Origin: Wenzhouxiangella sp.
GTDB lineage: Bacteria; Pseudomonadota; Gammaproteobacteria; Xanthomonadales; Wenzhouxiangellaceae
Assembly (NCBI GenBank): GCA_007116585.1
Contig: SKIE01000053.1
Location: 1 to 5,698, forward strand
DNA: 5,698 nt
Reading direction: 5' to 3'
Shown: positions 5,399 through 5,698 of the stretch, one piece after another
Numbering within the stretch: position 1 is the stretch's first letter
Layout of the letters: each line of letters starts with the position of its first letter
The notes under the pieces: model-generated
Seen by the model: the letters and a program-made list of their open reading frames with translations, nothing else
Database searches by the model: none
What the model was told of the DNA's origin: nothing
Position numbers and translations under genes: made by a program

Positions 5399-5698
5399 AT
5401 GCTGCGACTGCAAGACGCCGGCCCCAACCCGATCGCCGAGCTGCTGGAATCACTAGGGCTGGCGCTGGAAACCGTTGCCGATGGCGAGGAAATCCCGGGC
5501 AGCTTCTGGAGCGACGAAGAGGCCGGCCTGATCAAAAATACCCTCTACGCCCGAAGCGACACGCCCGTTCACTCCATCCTCCACGAAGCCTGCCACTGGC
5601 TGTGCATGGACGAAGAACGCCGCGCCGGACTGCACACCAACGCCGGGGGTGACTACGACGAGGAAAATGCGGTCTGCTACCTGCAAATCCTGCTGGCC
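5399..5698 (+). CDS. HExxH zincin-like protein of unknown function, N-terminal part (3' end outside window)
   Basis: Exactly 100 codons stay open from ATG 5399 to the window edge. The key feature is HEACHW (residues 62-67), an HExxH zinc-binding and catalytic motif (His62, Glu63, His66). About 20 residues later comes an acidic helix DEENAVCYLQILLA (87-100) that could give a third, glutamate ligand. HExxH-W followed by E-E-N-A...LL resembles the layout of ImmA/IrrE-type (M78) metallopeptidases, though no HTH domain precedes it here. The N-terminal part (about 10-55) is soluble with an acidic patch; there is no signal peptide or membrane helix, suggesting a cytosolic protein. Cysteines at 65, 69 and 93 lie in and beside the motif. 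It is divergent from the sensor kinase with 51 bases between starts. Proteolytic function is inferred from the motif only; it may be an inactive or purely structural zinc protein. Confidence 0.85.
   Translation, partial: MLRLQDAGPNPIAELLESLGLALETVADGEEIPGSFWSDEEAGLIKNTLYARSDTPVHSILHEACHWLCMDEERRAGLHTNAGGDYDEENAVCYLQILLA

Noticed and set aside
5347..5652. Plus-strand frame of 101 codons overlapping the zincin gene
   Set aside because: Arg/Pro-rich shadow in another frame; the frame from 5399 carries HEACHW and stays open to the edge.
5453..5686. Minus-strand frame of 77 codons opposite the zincin gene
   Set aside because: It is an antisense reading of the HExxH gene without its own motif or ribosome site.

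Overview
The window is ordinary-looking, gene-dense chromosomal DNA, GC-rich (roughly 60% by eye), with short intergenic gaps. The gene content is an RND efflux pump, an RssA-like patatin, an outer-membrane M28 lipoprotein peptidase and a NarL/DesK-type two-component pair. This points to a free-living gammaproteobacterium, plausibly near Xanthomonadales, Wenzhouxiangellaceae or Chromatiales. That placement is inference from protein style, not a marker gene. No IS element, CRISPR array, RNA gene, phage gene or composition break is visible. No gene-free stretch exceeds about 81 bases.

Layout, left to right. The plus strand opens with the C-terminal end of an RND inner-membrane transporter (1-359), then an 81-base gap. 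A two-gene plus-strand unit follows: an RssA-like patatin serine hydrolase (441-1364) overlapping by 8 bases a small acidic protein of unknown function (1357-1668). A strong GC hairpin with T-tracts on both sides (1672-1710) separates this unit from a converging minus-strand block and probably terminates both. The minus-strand block, read right to left, is a membrane sensor histidine kinase (5347-4166), its LuxR/NarL-type response regulator (4169-3528, GTG start, GTGA overlap with the kinase) and a zinc aminopeptidase-like M28 lipoprotein (3454-1715, 73 bases after the regulator). At the right edge a divergent plus-strand gene begins (5399 to beyond the window). It encodes a small HExxH zincin-like protein whose motif layout recalls ImmA/IrrE-type metallopeptidases.

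How the genes may work together: the kinase and regulator form one translationally coupled pair. The M28 lipoprotein follows in the same direction and could be co-transcribed with them or driven from its own weak -10 in the gap, so a regulatory link is possible but unproven. The 51-base divergent region between the kinase and the zincin carries a repeated CCATTGC word flanking the kinase -10, a candidate operator. Two genes on opposite strands (the patatin and the kinase) share an unusual start arrangement: no Shine-Dalgarno sequence and a -10-like hexamer ending exactly 6 bases before ATG, as expected for leaderless mRNAs. The least explained items are the HEACH zincin and the small acidic partner of the patatin. 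I see no clear new defence or mobile system.
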